From the IMG/VR virus record IMGVR_UViG_3300023440_000006, positions 1-61,594 of that record: a DNA stretch of 61,594 nt; one strand, written 5' to 3'. Numbering within the stretch: position 1 is the first letter of the stretch; every line of letters begins with the position of its first letter. This document shows positions 60,708 through 61,594 of this stretch, piece by piece. The translations under genes were made by a program, and so were the position numbers. A model generated the notes under the pieces. It saw only the letters and a program-made list of their open reading frames with translations. It was not told the DNA's origin and made no database searches. Source of the DNA: a virus.

Positions 60708-61594
60708 TTATTGTGGAGTCAGGTTAAGAGCATCTTCTAGGCTATCATAGATGATATCTACCCATAACTCTCGAACATTCAGAGTTGTTAAGCCATTAGC
60801 TACTTGTACAAGTACATAGTACTGGTAATCACCCGCAGTAACACTAGTGCTTAGTGTTACTGCTCCAGCTGTTCCATAGTCTATCACTATGCCGTTATGA
60901 AATGTAGCCCCACTTGAACCTCCACTACTAAAGAGGTTCGGTGAGTTTACTGGAAAATCTCCACCACCTGCAAGTGTTTTTCTTTGTCTAACCTGGAGAA
61001 AAAAAGGATCTGAACTTGATGAACGAATAAACGATCCTCCAACAGCTTTCAGTCTGCCGCCATAGCCTCTTGGCATTGCCCAGTAGCCATAGTCATCGTT
61101 TCCACCACCGGATGGACCAGCCCCATCAATATGTCTGTCATCAACAAAGAGAAGTTCACTAGCAGGGTCACTATTTACATTTGGCAGTATGATACCACCA
61201 GTGATATCAATTCGATGCCTCATGATAAAGCCACTGCCACTGTAGCTTTTAATGCTGTCAGTTCTTATGTTTTTAGATCTTAGAATACCTGTTCCTGCAG
61301 AGTCAAAGGTAAATATCTGATTCCCAGAATCATAGCTTAGCGTTCCCTCGAAGTCTGCGATATTATCTCTCTCAAAATTGATAGAGTGCTGTGAGAGCCT
61401 TAGGCTTGCTGCACGAATTGGTTCATCGTTATCAACAGTATTTGTCTGAGAGGTAAACATGAACCAACGATCATCAGGACTATATGTAATACGACCCTGA
61501 CGTGCATGCCCTAGCCCTCCAGGCGAATTTTTTGTAGAAGCAATTTGGATTTCACTTGCACGAAGCGGGGCAGTTGTTGTTTCATCGTTTTCAA
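60708..61594 (-). CDS. Virion protein, 5' end outside the window
   Basis: The frame is open without a stop to the right edge, so the ATG at 61460 is internal and the gene begins beyond base 61594. About 295 residues are visible. The chain is beta-rich with recurring ENDETTTAPLRAS and DNDEPIRAASLRL units and SYDSGNQIFTFDS, and ends DALNLTPQ. It resembles a fibre or decoration protein. Confidence 0.7.
   Translation of the reverse strand, partial: ENDETTTAPLRASEIQIASTKNSPGGLGHARQGRITYSPDDRWFMFTSQTNTVDNDEPIRAASLRLSQHSINFERDNIADFEGTLSYDSGNQIFTFDSAGTGILRSKNIRTDSIKSYSGSGFIMRHRIDITGGIILPNVNSDPASELLFVDDRHIDGAGPSGGGNDDYGYWAMPRGYGGRLKAVGGSFIRSSSSDPFFLQVRQRKTLAGGGDFPVNSPNLFSSGGSSGATFHNGIVIDYGTAGAVTLSTSVTAGDYQYYVLVQVANGLTTLNVRELWVDIIYDSLEDALNLTPQ

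Noticed and set aside
1-61594. Alternative genetic code as in some large phages
   Set aside because: TAA, TAG and TGA all end well-supported genes (for example TGA at 728, TAG at 3985 and 17864), with no reassigned stops inside conserved domains.

Overview
The window is a gene-dense, AT-rich segment (about 40% G+C by eye) of a large, probably strictly lytic, tailed double-stranded DNA phage. It carries its own replicative polymerase, primase-helicase, RecA, nucleotide metabolism, endolysin and a long run of virion proteins, and no integrase, ribosomal RNA, tRNA or bacterial housekeeping operon. TAA, TAG and TGA all end genes, so the standard bacterial code applies. The host cannot be named. 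The Ycf46-type AAA ATPase followed by DUF1257 and DUF2997 proteins is a grouping known from cyanobacteria and some large phages, which weakly suggests a cyanobacterial or other aquatic host.

Layout: genes lie on the + strand from the left edge to 26580 and on the - strand from 26599 to the right edge, with a convergent junction at about 26590. The left arm holds: a partial unknown gene and a ClpP-like protease (1-1773); a small nucleic-acid-handling block of Whirly/MRP-like and SSB-like proteins and RNase H (2021-3985); three unknown genes coupled to the AAA-DUF1257-DUF2997 triad (3988-8101), closed by a clear terminator; a radical SAM enzyme and small unknown genes (8182-10573); a 5'-nucleotidase gene broken by two frameshifts; dNMP kinase and RecA; two virion-like proteins, one with a 12-copy His-Gln motif array; a DNA polymerase III alpha split into PHP and polymerase genes (16252-20509); a metallophosphoesterase, ThyX, GMP reductase, PhoH and dUTPase.

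The right arm, read leftwards, holds: virion proteins, three of them apparently paralogous (47110-61594); an actin-like ATPase with a coupled partner; a class II ribonucleotide reductase; a surface-sugar cluster of four probable glycosyltransferases, GDP-mannose dehydratase and an FkbM methyltransferase (37303-43423); small membrane and coiled-coil proteins that may serve in lysis; a nuclease-rich block around the primase-helicase (27544-36449) with five restriction-endonuclease-fold proteins, one membrane-anchored and one apparently lacking its catalytic lysine; an endolysin; and a sigma-like factor.

How it fits together: DnaE, PHP, primase-helicase, SSB-like, RNase H, RecA and the nucleases would form the replication-recombination machinery. 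NrdJ, ThyX, dUTPase, dNMP kinase and GMP reductase would steer host nucleotides towards dTTP and adenine nucleotides, which suits an AT-rich genome. The sigma-like factor would redirect host RNA polymerase, and the sugar cluster would modify virion, DNA or host surface. A 0.4-kb island of about 58-60% G+C at 30790-31215 carries tiny unknown genes, starts at a 17-bp palindrome and looks like a recent insertion. No terminase, portal or major capsid gene is recognisable here.
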